From: Desulfomonilia bacterium
GTDB taxonomy: Bacteria; Desulfobacterota; Desulfomonilia; UBA1062
DNA length: 64,000 nucleotides
NCBI GenBank assembly: GCA_036567785.1
Contig: DATCTV010000027.1
Span: forward strand, 33,384-97,383
Direction: 5' to 3'
In this document: positions 27,548-35,879 of the stretch, one piece after another
Numbering within the stretch: the first letter of the stretch is position 1
Layout of the letters: the number at the start of each line of letters is the position of its first letter
Made by a program: the position numbers and the translations under genes
The notes under the pieces: generated by a model
The model's database searches: none
The model's input: only the letters and a program-made list of their open reading frames with translations
Told to the model about the DNA's origin: nothing

Positions 27548-28465
27548 TCAACTGCCGGAATAATTCTTGCCCTGATACACCCCCTGGCTGTTCATTCTCT
27601 TATGGATTTCATCAAGAACCTTTTTCTTATCAAGCGCCCATAAAGGGGCAACAAGCTCATCCGGGTGAGGGTCGCCTGTTATGCGCTGAATGATAATATC
27701 AGGAGGCAGGCATGCTAGGAATTCTGCAACACCTTCAGCATAATCCTCTAATGTCAAAGGTGTATAAATTCCTGCATCAAGCATTTTTTCAAGGGGTGTG
27801 TCTCTGATGACGTACATGAGATGGATCTTGATGTCTGTTACCGGCAGGTCCGCTACGAAACGGGCGGTTTCCAGCCAGTCGGCAATTCCTTCACCGGGCA
27901 GGCCTAAAATCACATGCGCACATACCCTGAGTCCATGTTCATGAGCCATGATCGATGCTTTTGAAAATGCCAGTGAATCATGCCCACGGTTTATAAGCCT
28001 GAGAGTTTTATCATTTGAAGACTGCAGGCCATATTCAACCCAGACCATCCTTGTATCCGAATATGAACCTATCAGGTCAAGGATTTCGCTGTCTATACAA
28101 TCGGGCCTTGTTCCGATGGAGATGCCTTTAATATGGGGATAGGGCAGAACGCTGTCATAAATCCGTTTAAGCTCGTTAAGAGGCGCATAAGTGTTTGAGT
28201 ATGACTGGAAATAGGCAATGAAAGATTTTGCATTGTAGCGCTTTGTCTGAAATGCCATTTGTGTTTCAATCTGTTCCCTGAGTCTGAGCCCTTTGGCAAT
28301 GGCCCCTGTACCTGATCCGAGGGCGTTACAGTATATGCAGCCGCCTTTCTTGTCTGCATTCCTGTGGGGACAGGTTAACCCGGCATCCAGCGTTATTTTT
28401 TGTACGCGCTCTCCAAAGTGCTCACGAAGAAATGAGCTGAAAGTTTTATATGGTATATGAGTCAT
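27548..28465 (-). CDS. Radical SAM protein, TIGR01212/YhcC family
   Basis: A 305-residue radical SAM enzyme. The cluster-binding cysteines are C32, C43 and C46 in TCPHRNADKKGGCIYCN, with the expanded spacing between the first two that marks the YhcC/TIGR01212 group. Later motifs are FIAYFQSYSNTYAP, ISIGTRPDCID and WVEYGLQSSNDKTL. The biochemical role of the family is not established. ATG 28465 (MTHIPYKTF) is the start expected from family length; an in-frame ATG at 28543 would add 26 unrelated residues. A short ORF with a good ribosome site overlaps this start. Confidence 0.85.
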   Translation of the reverse strand: MTHIPYKTFSSFLREHFGERVQKITLDAGLTCPHRNADKKGGCIYCNALGSGTGAIAKGLRLREQIETQMAFQTKRYNAKSFIAYFQSYSNTYAPLNELKRIYDSVLPYPHIKGISIGTRPDCIDSEILDLIGSYSDTRMVWVEYGLQSSNDKTLRLINRGHDSLAFSKASIMAHEHGLRVCAHVILGLPGEGIADWLETARFVADLPVTDIKIHLMYVIRDTPLEKMLDAGIYTPLTLEDYAEGVAEFLACLPPDIIIQRITGDPHPDELVAPLWALDKKKVLDEIHKRMNSQGVYQGKNYSGS

Positions 28466-28517
28466 AGAAACATAATATTGAATCAGACGAATTTGAATCC
28501 TTTGATATCTCCAGCAT
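28446..28517 (-). CDS. Possible 23-residue leader ORF overlapping the YhcC-like start
   Basis: AGGAGG (28522-28527 on the minus strand) precedes an ATG at 28517 by four bases; the frame encodes 23 residues, MLEISKDSNSSDSI and onwards, and stops 17 bases past the start of the radical SAM gene. The downstream gene has no ribosome site of its own, so it could depend on translation of this leader. Coding is not proven. Confidence 0.3.
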   Translation of the reverse strand: MLEISKDSNSSDSILCFYDSYTI

Positions 28518-28621
28518 CTATCCTCCTGAAGGAATTGCTGCATAATAGTAACGCCTTATTTGCAGGTCAACAGAATTAACATGAATTGACAGTATATGAC
28601 CCTTTTTGCTACAGGAAGATA

Positions 28622-29254
28622 ATGGATCAGAATTTAAGAAGAGAAAAAATTCTTGAGAGCGCCAAAGATGTTTTCATAAGGAACGGCATAAAATCTTCCA
28701 CCATAGGTGAAATTGCAGCTGAGGCCGGAATCGGCAAGCCTATTCTTTACCAGTATTTTCCAGGAAAGAATGAGATACTTGAAGAGCTTATCAAGAAAGA
28801 GATCGAAAATCTGAAAAGCTCTCTGACAAAAGGAATCAACAGCGACGATAATCCCCTGATCAAAATGGCTCATATGTGGGACAACGCGCTGTCGTTTTAT
28901 GAGAAAGACGATTTCCTGATGTACCTGCTCAGAGGAAATGAACTGGGTCTTCCTCCGTATATGTTTAATCAATATCTGCTTGAAATTGAAAGTTTTGTTG
29001 TTAATCTGATCGAAACCATTTTCAGAGAGGCAATAGAACATGACCTGTTTGTGAAAATCGACAGCCATGTTGCAGCGTATATATCCTATAAGATTTATCA
29101 GGCCTGTACCTACAGCAAAACAGATACGATAGGTAATATAACTACCAAACAGATCATGCAGAAGGTTCTTGAGATCATGGGTGCCGGTCTTCTCAATCAG
29201 AAGCTTGATATATCCCAGCTGCTTATCGAAAATAAGATCACTCAGAAATTATAA
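28622..29254 (+). CDS. TetR-family transcriptional regulator
   Basis: A 210-residue regulator. The N-terminal helix-turn-helix domain reads REKILESAKDVFIRNGIKSSTIGEIAAEAGIGKPILYQYFPGKNEIL, typical of TetR. The C-terminal ligand domain is all helical and not assignable. ATG 28622 follows AGGAAG (28613-28618); a TTG at 28586 is less likely. It converges with the patatin/radical SAM pair, whose promoter region carries the palindrome TTTGTATTACAAA, a plausible operator for it. Confidence 0.9.
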   Translation: MDQNLRREKILESAKDVFIRNGIKSSTIGEIAAEAGIGKPILYQYFPGKNEILEELIKKEIENLKSSLTKGINSDDNPLIKMAHMWDNALSFYEKDDFLMYLLRGNELGLPPYMFNQYLLEIESFVVNLIETIFREAIEHDLFVKIDSHVAAYISYKIYQACTYSKTDTIGNITTKQIMQKVLEIMGAGLLNQKLDISQLLIENKITQKL

Positions 29255-29258
29255 TTGT

Positions 29259-29297
29259 AATCCGGCAACCCTTCTGCAGCAGAAGCATTGCCGGATT
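29259..29297. terminator. Bidirectional hairpin terminator, tetR / patatin
   Basis: AATCCGGCAA (29259-29268) pairs perfectly with TTGCCGGATT (29288-29297); inside, CTTCTG and CAGAAG form a second six-pair stem with a three-base loop. It fills the gap between two convergent genes. Its outer arm AATCCGGCA is shared with the hairpin at 44333-44370. Confidence 0.65.
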
Positions 29298-29301
29298 TGC
29301 A

Positions 29302-30240
29302 TCATATTACCGCAAAGGGATAATAAGACTCATAGCTGGTGCGCTGATAAGATTTCATACTTTCAGAAGAACCTGCAACCGATTTGATACTGTTGATGCA
29401 TTCCATTGTCGAGTCGTAGCCTGCCTTTCTGCACAGCTCCCACTTGCTGAACTCAAAGAACCTGTAATTTTTGATCGCCGGTGAGATGGTTATGTCTGCA
29501 AGGTTTTTCTCGATCAGATTAAGCCTGTGTCCCCGTATATCCGTTGCCGTGTTTATGGACTGGATGGAATTCTTGAGCTCGCTTCTTGTAACGACGGCTT
29601 CCGTATCTACAGCAATGATCTTTTTTGCGCCCAGCAGATGCGCAGCCATGACCGGGAGCACACTGATGATGCCGCCGTCCATCAGAACCCTGTTGCCATG
29701 AAGAACAGGCTTGCATATTCCAGGGAAGGCCGATGAAGCATAAAGGAATGTGGGCAATTCGCCCTTTGTCACAGCAACTGCTTCTGCCGAAGCATAATCG
29801 GTCGTCAGAGCCGCAAACGGGATTGCGGTATCTTCAAGAAGAAATTTATGTGAGTTTAAAATACCTTTGCCAAGAATATTTCTGAAGGCTTTCCTTACGA
29901 GTTCTTCAGAGAGGAAACCGTGTCTGCGGCATGCATGGAATACACTTGCCGCATAGGCTGTTTTCGATATCAGTTTTGAAAGAATGTTGCCGCCAGAGCC
30001 CATGAGCACGTTTTCGAGCTTTATAAGCGTCTCATTTTTTGAGAACTTGTCCGCAAAGATGTCCACATAATGCGGATCGCGGATATATGCATAAACTCCG
30101 CCCAGAACACTCCCTATTGAGCTTCCGACGATAAGGTCGGGCTCTATGCCATTTTCGTGAAGCGCCCTGAAGACGCCGAGATGGGCCATACATCTGACTC
30201 CGCCGCCTCCGAGTACCAGTGCAAGGTTGTATTCTTTCAT
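29302..30240 (-). CDS. Patatin-like phospholipase
   Basis: A 312-residue patatin-domain lipase. The oxyanion loop is LGGGGVRCMAHLGV, the nucleophile S41 lies in GSSIG, and the catalytic Asp188 in MDGGIIS, so the Ser-Asp dyad is complete. It would hydrolyse acyl esters of phospholipids or lipids. The start at 30240 has AGGAG just upstream; the gene begins 14 bases after the stop of the 540-residue radical SAM gene, forming a two-gene operon. No signal peptide, so it is likely cytoplasmic or peripheral at the inner membrane. Confidence 0.88.
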   Translation of the reverse strand: MKEYNLALVLGGGGVRCMAHLGVFRALHENGIEPDLIVGSSIGSVLGGVYAYIRDPHYVDIFADKFSKNETLIKLENVLMGSGGNILSKLISKTAYAASVFHACRRHGFLSEELVRKAFRNILGKGILNSHKFLLEDTAIPFAALTTDYASAEAVAVTKGELPTFLYASSAFPGICKPVLHGNRVLMDGGIISVLPVMAAHLLGAKKIIAVDTEAVVTRSELKNSIQSINTATDIRGHRLNLIEKNLADITISPAIKNYRFFEFSKWELCRKAGYDSTMECINSIKSVAGSSESMKSYQRTSYESYYPFAVI

Positions 30241-30254
30241 CGGGAGATTCTCCT

Positions 30255-31877
30255 TCAACAGGCTGTTTGGCTTACAACGAAATTTTCCTGATCAATTTCC
30301 CTGGTTGAATCAATCTTTGTATGGATATCAGGGTTGCTGCCGTATTTTTCGTGTGCATCGCTTACCTCTTCGAGCACCCTCGCTGCATTTGTCTGGTCAT
30401 GATTCGAAATTTCAATGATTCGTTCCATGTAGGAAATTCTGTCGAGTCTGTAGGAAATCCGGTCGAGACCTTCGGGGTATGAAACACAACGGTTAAGTAT
30501 ATCATTGATATTGCCCGAATACTTTTCATTCCAGACCTTGTCTACAACTGGTGCCACATTCTTGGCATATTCATTGATATGATTTATAACATGGGGATTT
30601 TCTAAAAGATCCCTTGCCCCTTCATCGGTAGGTTTTGCATTATGCTTCCTGCAAATGGTTCTGATGACCTCCGGGTTGTCAATTATCATACATGGTCTCA
30701 AAAGATTGTCCGTATGAGGCTGATGCTGTCTGATAGCCGTAAAAAAGGGCGATTTCAGCGCTTCGAGAAGCGTATGTTTATATATGTTATGAGTTGAAAA
30801 GTGAGCGAATATGCAGGGTTCCACATCACCCTTGTTATTGATATGAAGATAACGTCTGCCCCCTGCGGCGCACCCATGAACTGCGGGTGCATCGGCCCAG
30901 AAATCCATTATGAAAAGAGGATGCTGTTCCCTGTATTCTTTGATGAACTCTCCGTATGTTACGCGCTGTTCCGGCGTAGGCATAAGCGACAAGTCTGCAT
31001 TTTTGGAAACCGGCATAAAAAGGAAATTCCAGGCAAACATGATACCGCGCTTTTCCCATTCGTTATAGAAATCTGTACTTGTCATAAGATCGTAATTGCG
31101 CGAGGTGAGAACCAGTGACATGCCCATGATGAGGTTGCGTTTGTGGAGCCTCTCGATCGATGTGATGACTTTCTCATAAACACCTTTGCCCCGCATGTAA
31201 TCGATTTCTTCCTTATTTCCATTGACGCTGAAGACAACAATGATGTTCTTGAGTTCGGCAATCCTGTCGGCGGTTTCTTCCTTGATCAATGTTCCGTTTG
31301 TAAATACCTGGAATATGCAATCGCTATGCTTTTCAGCCATTTTCTCAATGATGTCGAAACGTACAAACGGCTCTCCGCCCAGTATTGTATAGAAATATGT
31401 TCCAAGTTCCTTGCCTTGTGTAATTATGCTGTCGACGGTTTCAACCGACATGTCTTCTTTCATCCCGTAACCGTTGGCGTAGCAGCCCTTGCATTTAAGA
31501 TTGCAGGCCATGGTAGGGCTTATGAGGATACTGTAGGGGGAGGTGAATCCATGCTTTGTCTGCAGTTCCTTGCTCTTTTCAATCCATTTGAGGGAGCAAT
31601 TGCCGAAGAGTATTTTTATAACATTTGATGCCTGGCCTTTATCCTTGAGCATTAGGTTGATGAACCATTGTCTGGTGCCGGGATTGTTTTTGAGCCAGTC
31701 CATGAAGCCGTTGAATGGTTTCGGATTTGAGAAGGACCTTGCAAGAATCGCTATGGATTTCATTACCCTGTCAAAATTCTTTTCAGGAGAAATCCTGACA
31801 AATGATGTGACGAATTTTGATGACAAATTGATTGCAGACTGCTGAATGAATTCCCTGGTTATTTTTTTAATATTCAT
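30255..31877 (-). CDS. Radical SAM/SPASM-like protein with N-terminal extension
   Basis: A 540-residue protein. Residues 1-110 are a helical domain I do not recognise. The radical SAM core has C125, C129 and C132 in CNLKCKGCYANG, GGEPF, and TNGTLI. Beyond it HGCAAGGRRYLHINNKGDVEPCIFAHFST with further cysteines resembles a SPASM-type auxiliary cluster site. Near the C-terminus LDRISY occurs twice in tandem. The substrate is unknown; SPASM proteins act on peptides, proteins or small molecules. It is co-transcribed with patatin and has a GAGGAGG ribosome site and a palindrome at 31895-31907. Confidence 0.8.
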   Translation of the reverse strand: MNIKKITREFIQQSAINLSSKFVTSFVRISPEKNFDRVMKSIAILARSFSNPKPFNGFMDWLKNNPGTRQWFINLMLKDKGQASNVIKILFGNCSLKWIEKSKELQTKHGFTSPYSILISPTMACNLKCKGCYANGYGMKEDMSVETVDSIITQGKELGTYFYTILGGEPFVRFDIIEKMAEKHSDCIFQVFTNGTLIKEETADRIAELKNIIVVFSVNGNKEEIDYMRGKGVYEKVITSIERLHKRNLIMGMSLVLTSRNYDLMTSTDFYNEWEKRGIMFAWNFLFMPVSKNADLSLMPTPEQRVTYGEFIKEYREQHPLFIMDFWADAPAVHGCAAGGRRYLHINNKGDVEPCIFAHFSTHNIYKHTLLEALKSPFFTAIRQHQPHTDNLLRPCMIIDNPEVIRTICRKHNAKPTDEGARDLLENPHVINHINEYAKNVAPVVDKVWNEKYSGNINDILNRCVSYPEGLDRISYRLDRISYMERIIEISNHDQTNAARVLEEVSDAHEKYGSNPDIHTKIDSTREIDQENFVVSQTAC

Positions 31878-31894
31878 AGTTCCTCCTCACAAAA

Positions 31895-31907
31895 TTTGTA
31901 TTACAAA
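31895..31907. promoter_or_regulatory. Palindrome TTTGTATTACAAA, candidate TetR operator
   Basis: A perfect 6-1-6 inverted repeat lies 18-30 bases upstream of the radical SAM gene start, overlapping a TAATAC sequence that could be a -10 element. The nearby TetR-family gene is the natural candidate regulator. The rest of the 212-base gap (31878-32089) is AT-rich and shows nothing else I can name. Confidence 0.4.
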
Positions 31908-32089
31908 CAATATGCAATAAGTAAGCCTGATTTTGCGGCGTATTCAAAACAATTAAACATATTGAAATAATTAGTTAAAAAAGGCTTTGAGAAATATATT
32001 AAAAAGGAATAAAACAAACAGTGTGAAAATAATTTCTATGGAAATGGATAAAGATTTTCATCCGGAGTCTACAAACGGGAATGTTGATT

Positions 32090-33790
32090 TCAGTATAGCA
32101 GCTCAACGAGTTTGGCTGCATTCATAAGGGGACCGAACTTTTCTTCTTCTTCAGCAAAATCGTCAAAGCTTATTTCACGTGAGTTTGCCGCAAGCAACTG
32201 AATGAAATAGTCCTTTCTTGCTTCAGCAAAAGAGGCATCAGGTATATTGATCTGAATTTCACTTTCAATAAATGCGCTTCTGATTGAGAGATTGAATGAC
32301 CCTATACTTGCCCATAAGCCGTCAATAACGAACATTTTTGCATGTAAATATGGTTTTTGTTTTGCATCTTTGGGGGACTGGTATTCATATATTCTGATGC
32401 CTGATGAAAGCAGATCCCTGTAATAATTAAGTGAAATATAATGACAGAGAGAGAACGCCACCTCCTGGCCGGTCTCATAGGAATTGGTAAGTATGCGCAC
32501 GTCGATACCCCTAAGGGCTGCCTGTTTGAGTGCAATGGAAATCTTTTCCGGCAGGGCCATATATTGAGTGGTTATGAATATGCTTTCTTTTGCCATGCCG
32601 ATTGCGCTGCACAGCATATCAACTGTGGTAAAGTTGCCTTTCCATGGTTTTGAATCGGCAATGCCTACAGGAAAACCATTTTCAATGACGGCCGGTATTG
32701 AAGATGGATATTCATTTAACATGCCGCCTCCGAACTCTTCCCAGTTCGACCTGAATTCTTCATCAATCGCACTGACGGCAGGTCCTTCAAGATAAAGGTC
32801 AATGTCTTTCCACCAGAAAAAATAGTTGTCGGAAATATTTCTTCCTCCGGTAATGGCCTTTTTTCCATCGACGACAATCATTTTTTCATGCAGGGCATAT
32901 TCAATGACCATTTCTTTTGCAGTATCTTTCATGATTGATTTCATAAAGGGCATTTCTGCAGGCAGTTTTCTCAGCATCAAAAACTGATCCTGCATAAGCT
33001 TGTGCCATGGATTGAAATCTATGACTTTTTCCCGTGGAAGGCTTATATCACCGATCATTATGACATCAATTCCGTTCATTTTAAGATCGAGGTAGACGGC
33101 GGGTGATTTACCAAGCTGGGAATATCTTGTTAATAGGATCTTTACATCAACTCCGTTTCTGGCCTTATCCTTGAGAATATTGTAAAGCTCGGCACTTTTT
33201 CCTTTATTCTCAAGCAGGAATGTCTGCAGGTGAATAGAATGCTGTGCGGACTCAAGAACTTCCTTGAACTTCATAAAGGAATCGGGGCCGTCATAAAGGA
33301 CTTCAACACGATTTCCTGATGTTACCGGCGAGGTATAATATTGTTCAAGAATTTTTCTGTTTTTGTCAGTCAGGATATTCGGGGATGTATCCTTTTTTTT
33401 TCCGATTATTCTTATGGTTGCTGCGTCATGTATTTTCCTCTGGTTTTCCAGAATTATTTCGAACGGAACGACGTAAACATTCGGGCTTATATTTGATGGT
33501 ATTTCCATGCATGCACAGGCCCTTCTCAAGTTTGATGAGTCCTTATAAGAAAATGATTTGAAATTAAGGCTAAAGGGTGATCTTCCGGGTTTGACGGATA
33601 CCGGGAAAGGTTTGTTTTTATCGGCATATGCATCAATACAGACTTTCTTATGAATGCCGGCATAAATTTTTTCAGGATATGTTTTTAGGGATATCATATT
33701 CTTGTTTTCAGCATTTACCGGAATGCAGACAAAAAAGATGCAGAAAAAGCAAATAATCGTCTGATAATATTTGAGTCCGGTAATATTCAT
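32090..33790 (-). CDS. Exported phospholipase D / cardiolipin synthase-like protein
   Basis: A 566-residue protein with a signal peptide (about 1-27, ending VNA). An N-terminal beta domain of about 120 residues is followed by two complete HKD motifs: LHEKMIVVDGKKAITGGRNI and YLHAKMFVIDGLWASIGSFN. Two intact motifs on one chain make an active phosphatidyl-transferase or phospholipase D plausible, acting in the periplasm. Its ATG overlaps the stop of the LysR gene (TAATG), so both are translated from one message. Whether it serves membrane remodelling or defence cannot be told. Confidence 0.88.
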   Translation of the reverse strand: MNITGLKYYQTIICFFCIFFVCIPVNAENKNMISLKTYPEKIYAGIHKKVCIDAYADKNKPFPVSVKPGRSPFSLNFKSFSYKDSSNLRRACACMEIPSNISPNVYVVPFEIILENQRKIHDAATIRIIGKKKDTSPNILTDKNRKILEQYYTSPVTSGNRVEVLYDGPDSFMKFKEVLESAQHSIHLQTFLLENKGKSAELYNILKDKARNGVDVKILLTRYSQLGKSPAVYLDLKMNGIDVIMIGDISLPREKVIDFNPWHKLMQDQFLMLRKLPAEMPFMKSIMKDTAKEMVIEYALHEKMIVVDGKKAITGGRNISDNYFFWWKDIDLYLEGPAVSAIDEEFRSNWEEFGGGMLNEYPSSIPAVIENGFPVGIADSKPWKGNFTTVDMLCSAIGMAKESIFITTQYMALPEKISIALKQAALRGIDVRILTNSYETGQEVAFSLCHYISLNYYRDLLSSGIRIYEYQSPKDAKQKPYLHAKMFVIDGLWASIGSFNLSIRSAFIESEIQINIPDASFAEARKDYFIQLLAANSREISFDDFAEEEEKFGPLMNAAKLVELLY

Positions 33791-34710
33791 TATCCTAAGG
33801 AATGTATATTATGCACAAACTCCATAAATTCCCGGTGTCTGCTGAGAGGTCTGAAATCCTTTCTGTAAATCATGAAAAAAGTGCGGACGATGTTCAGTCC
33901 TTTGATGGGAATGGCCTTGATTGCACCTGAAGCAATCTCTCTCTTTACTGCGTGAACAGATATTACAGCTGCTCCAAGGCCCGCCATGACCGCCTCCTTT
34001 ACGGCTTCGGATGAACCCATTTCACAGATGACATTAAGTTTTATTCCAGTAGCGGCTGTATTTAAGACTTTCTCGATTATTGAGCGTGTGCCTGAGCCTT
34101 CCTCTCTTCCGATAAAAGAAATTTTATCAAGCTCGCTTGCCGATAATGAATCATATCCTGCGAAGGGATGATCTTTTCCTACCACAAGCATAAGCGAATC
34201 ATTCCATACGGGTTCCGCCGATATCTTCCTGTCGTTTACGGGCTTGCCGATAAAGCCTATCTCAACACGCCCGTCATGTATCATTTCTATTACATCCCTG
34301 CTGTCGCCGGAATGTATATGTATTACGCATGCAGGATTGTTTTTCGTGTATTTGCCGATAAGGTTTGGAAGGATATAGGTTGCAGGGATGGAACTTGCCC
34401 CTATGAATATATGATTCTGGCCTTTATCGCTTGAACTTTCGATCTTGAATCTGGCCTCGTCCCTCAACTTCAGTATTTTTCTTGCATAGTCATAAAGGAC
34501 CTTGCCTTCTGCTGTTAGAGTAATGCAGTTCTGTTTCCTGTCGATAATCGGCGCATCTATGAATACTTCCAGGTTCTTGATATGTTTGCTGATGGAGGGC
34601 TGGGTGAGGCCCATCCTTTCGCCTGCACGAGAAAAACTGTTTTCATCTATCAGATTTACAAGCACTTCTAGCTGCTGCATCGTAATGTGCTGAAATTGGC
34701 TGAAGTTCAT
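33790..34710 (-). CDS. LysR-family regulator, selenium metabolism-associated type
   Basis: A 306-residue LysR protein with the N-terminal winged helix-turn-helix (NSFSRAGERMGLTQPSISKHIKNLE) and a periplasmic-binding-protein-like effector domain. A LysR subfamily encoded beside selD and other selenium genes is known, and the divergent neighbour here is selD, so I assign it to that group. The expected effector is not established. The start ATG 34710 lacks a clear ribosome site; ATG 34680 is the alternative. Two TTTGCAA repeats lie in the divergent region. Confidence 0.85.
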   Translation of the reverse strand: MNFSQFQHITMQQLEVLVNLIDENSFSRAGERMGLTQPSISKHIKNLEVFIDAPIIDRKQNCITLTAEGKVLYDYARKILKLRDEARFKIESSSDKGQNHIFIGASSIPATYILPNLIGKYTKNNPACVIHIHSGDSRDVIEMIHDGRVEIGFIGKPVNDRKISAEPVWNDSLMLVVGKDHPFAGYDSLSASELDKISFIGREEGSGTRSIIEKVLNTAATGIKLNVICEMGSSEAVKEAVMAGLGAAVISVHAVKREIASGAIKAIPIKGLNIVRTFFMIYRKDFRPLSRHREFMEFVHNIHSLG

Positions 34711-34740
34711 GTTTCTGGGGTGTATCCCAATAATAATCCT

Positions 34741-34780
34741 TTTGCAAGGTTCAAGCTCAGAGAAGTCTTTACATTTGCAA
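34741..34780. promoter_or_regulatory. Paired TTTGCAA repeats between lysR and selD
   Basis: TTTGCAA occurs at 34741-34747 and 34774-34780, 33 bases apart (about three helical turns), in the divergent lysR-selD region. Each contains the palindrome TTGCAA. A LysR binding role is only suggested by position. Confidence 0.25.
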
Positions 34781-34815
34781 ATCTTCAGTTATCCTGTTTT
34801 GTGAGGAGGGTGATG

Positions 34816-35859
34816 ATGCAGTCAGAAAAGATCAGACTGACGACAACTGTAAAAGGTGCGGGTTGAGCATGCAAGATAGGTCCGGAGGTTCTGGACCGCG
34901 TTGTTAAATCGTTGCCAGTCAGCATTGACGAAAACCTGATTATCGGCATGGACAGACCTGATGACGCTGGCGTTTATCGGGTGTCTGACAGCCTTGCCCT
35001 TATCCAGACGCTTGATTTTTTTACACCGGTTGTCGATGACCCTTATTCTTTCGGCCAGATTGCGGTTGCGAACTCTCTCTCGGATGTCTATGCGATGGGA
35101 GGCGAGCCGAAGCTGGCAATGAATATTATATGCTTCCCGGTTGGGACAATGGACGTCTCGGTGCTTGAAGAAGTCCTTAAAGGGGGTTCCGACAAGATGA
35201 GGGAAGCGGGGGTGCTTCTCGTCGGAGGCCACAGTGTTGAAGATGCCGAGATAAAATACGGCCTTTCCGTAACTGGTTTTGTCCATCCCGATAAGGTTTT
35301 AAGAAATGCCGGTGCAAGACCCGGCGATGCGCTTGTCCTTACCAAGCAGATAGGAACAGGGATAATTGCAACTGCAATAAAGGCTTCTGTTGCAGGTTCA
35401 GAAACAATAGACCGGGTAGTAAAACTGATGTCCGAGCTAAATAGAAAGCCTGCGGAGATAATGAAAAAGTATAATGTTCATGCATGTACTGACGTAACAG
35501 GATTCGGGCTTATCGGACATGCAGTTGAAATGATCGAGGGGGCGGGAACAGGAATAGTCTTTCACGCGGAAAAGATCCCCTTTATCTCGGAAGCTCTCGA
35601 GCTTGCATCAATGGGTTTTATACCTGCAGGCGCCTACCGGAATAGAGATTTCAGAATTGCAATAATCGAAAATCAGGGAATCGATGATGACAGGCTTATG
35701 TGCCTATTTGATCCTCAGACTTCCGGCGGATTGCTTATAGCATTGCCTTTTTCAGAAGCCGAGGCGCTTGTTATGGAATCAAAGGAGGCCGGAATTGACA
35801 GTGCAACGATAATCGGAGAGGTAATTGATTGTAAGACAAATAAAATAATTATCATGTAA
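34816..35859 (+). CDS. selD: Selenide, water dikinase SelD, selenocysteine-containing
   Basis: The gene is 348 codons with an in-frame TGA as codon 17 (34864-34866). Translated through it, the N-terminus reads LTTTVKGAG-Sec-ACKIGPEVL, the conserved SelD active-site loop, where most species have Cys or Sec at this position, followed by the essential Lys20. ATG 34816 lies five bases after GGAGGG. The rest, with GMDRPDDAGVY, VVDDPYSFGQIAVANSLSDVYAMGG and CTDVTGFGLIGH, is normal AIRS-fold SelD. It makes selenophosphate from selenide and ATP for Sec-tRNA. A gene call starting downstream of the TGA would lose the active site. A SECIS hairpin follows the TGA. Confidence 0.95.
34864..34866 (+). other. 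UGA selenocysteine codon (Sec17 of SelD)
   Basis: The TGA is in frame with the SelD start and with the downstream reading frame, at the exact catalytic Cys/Sec position of the family, and the codons on both sides encode conserved SelD residues. It is read as Sec rather than stop by inference from conservation and from the hairpin downstream. Confidence 0.92.
34879..34897 (+). promoter_or_regulatory. Bacterial SECIS element of selD
   Basis: GGTCCGGA (34879-34886) and TCTGGACC (34890-34897) pair over eight positions, with one G-U, leaving GGT in the apical loop; opening the last A-U pair gives the loop AGGTT. The stem begins 12 bases after the UGA. E. coli fdhF, the model bacterial SECIS, has an 11-base spacing and an AGGU loop bound by SelB, so distance and loop agree. 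Confidence 0.8.
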
Positions 35860-35879
35860 GTAAGGGAAATGGAGGATTT

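Noticed and set aside
34912..35859. SelD starting at the TTG after the UGA
   Set aside because: This start would remove the conserved active-site loop; the upstream frame through the UGA gives a full-length SelD with a good ribosome site and a SECIS hairpin.
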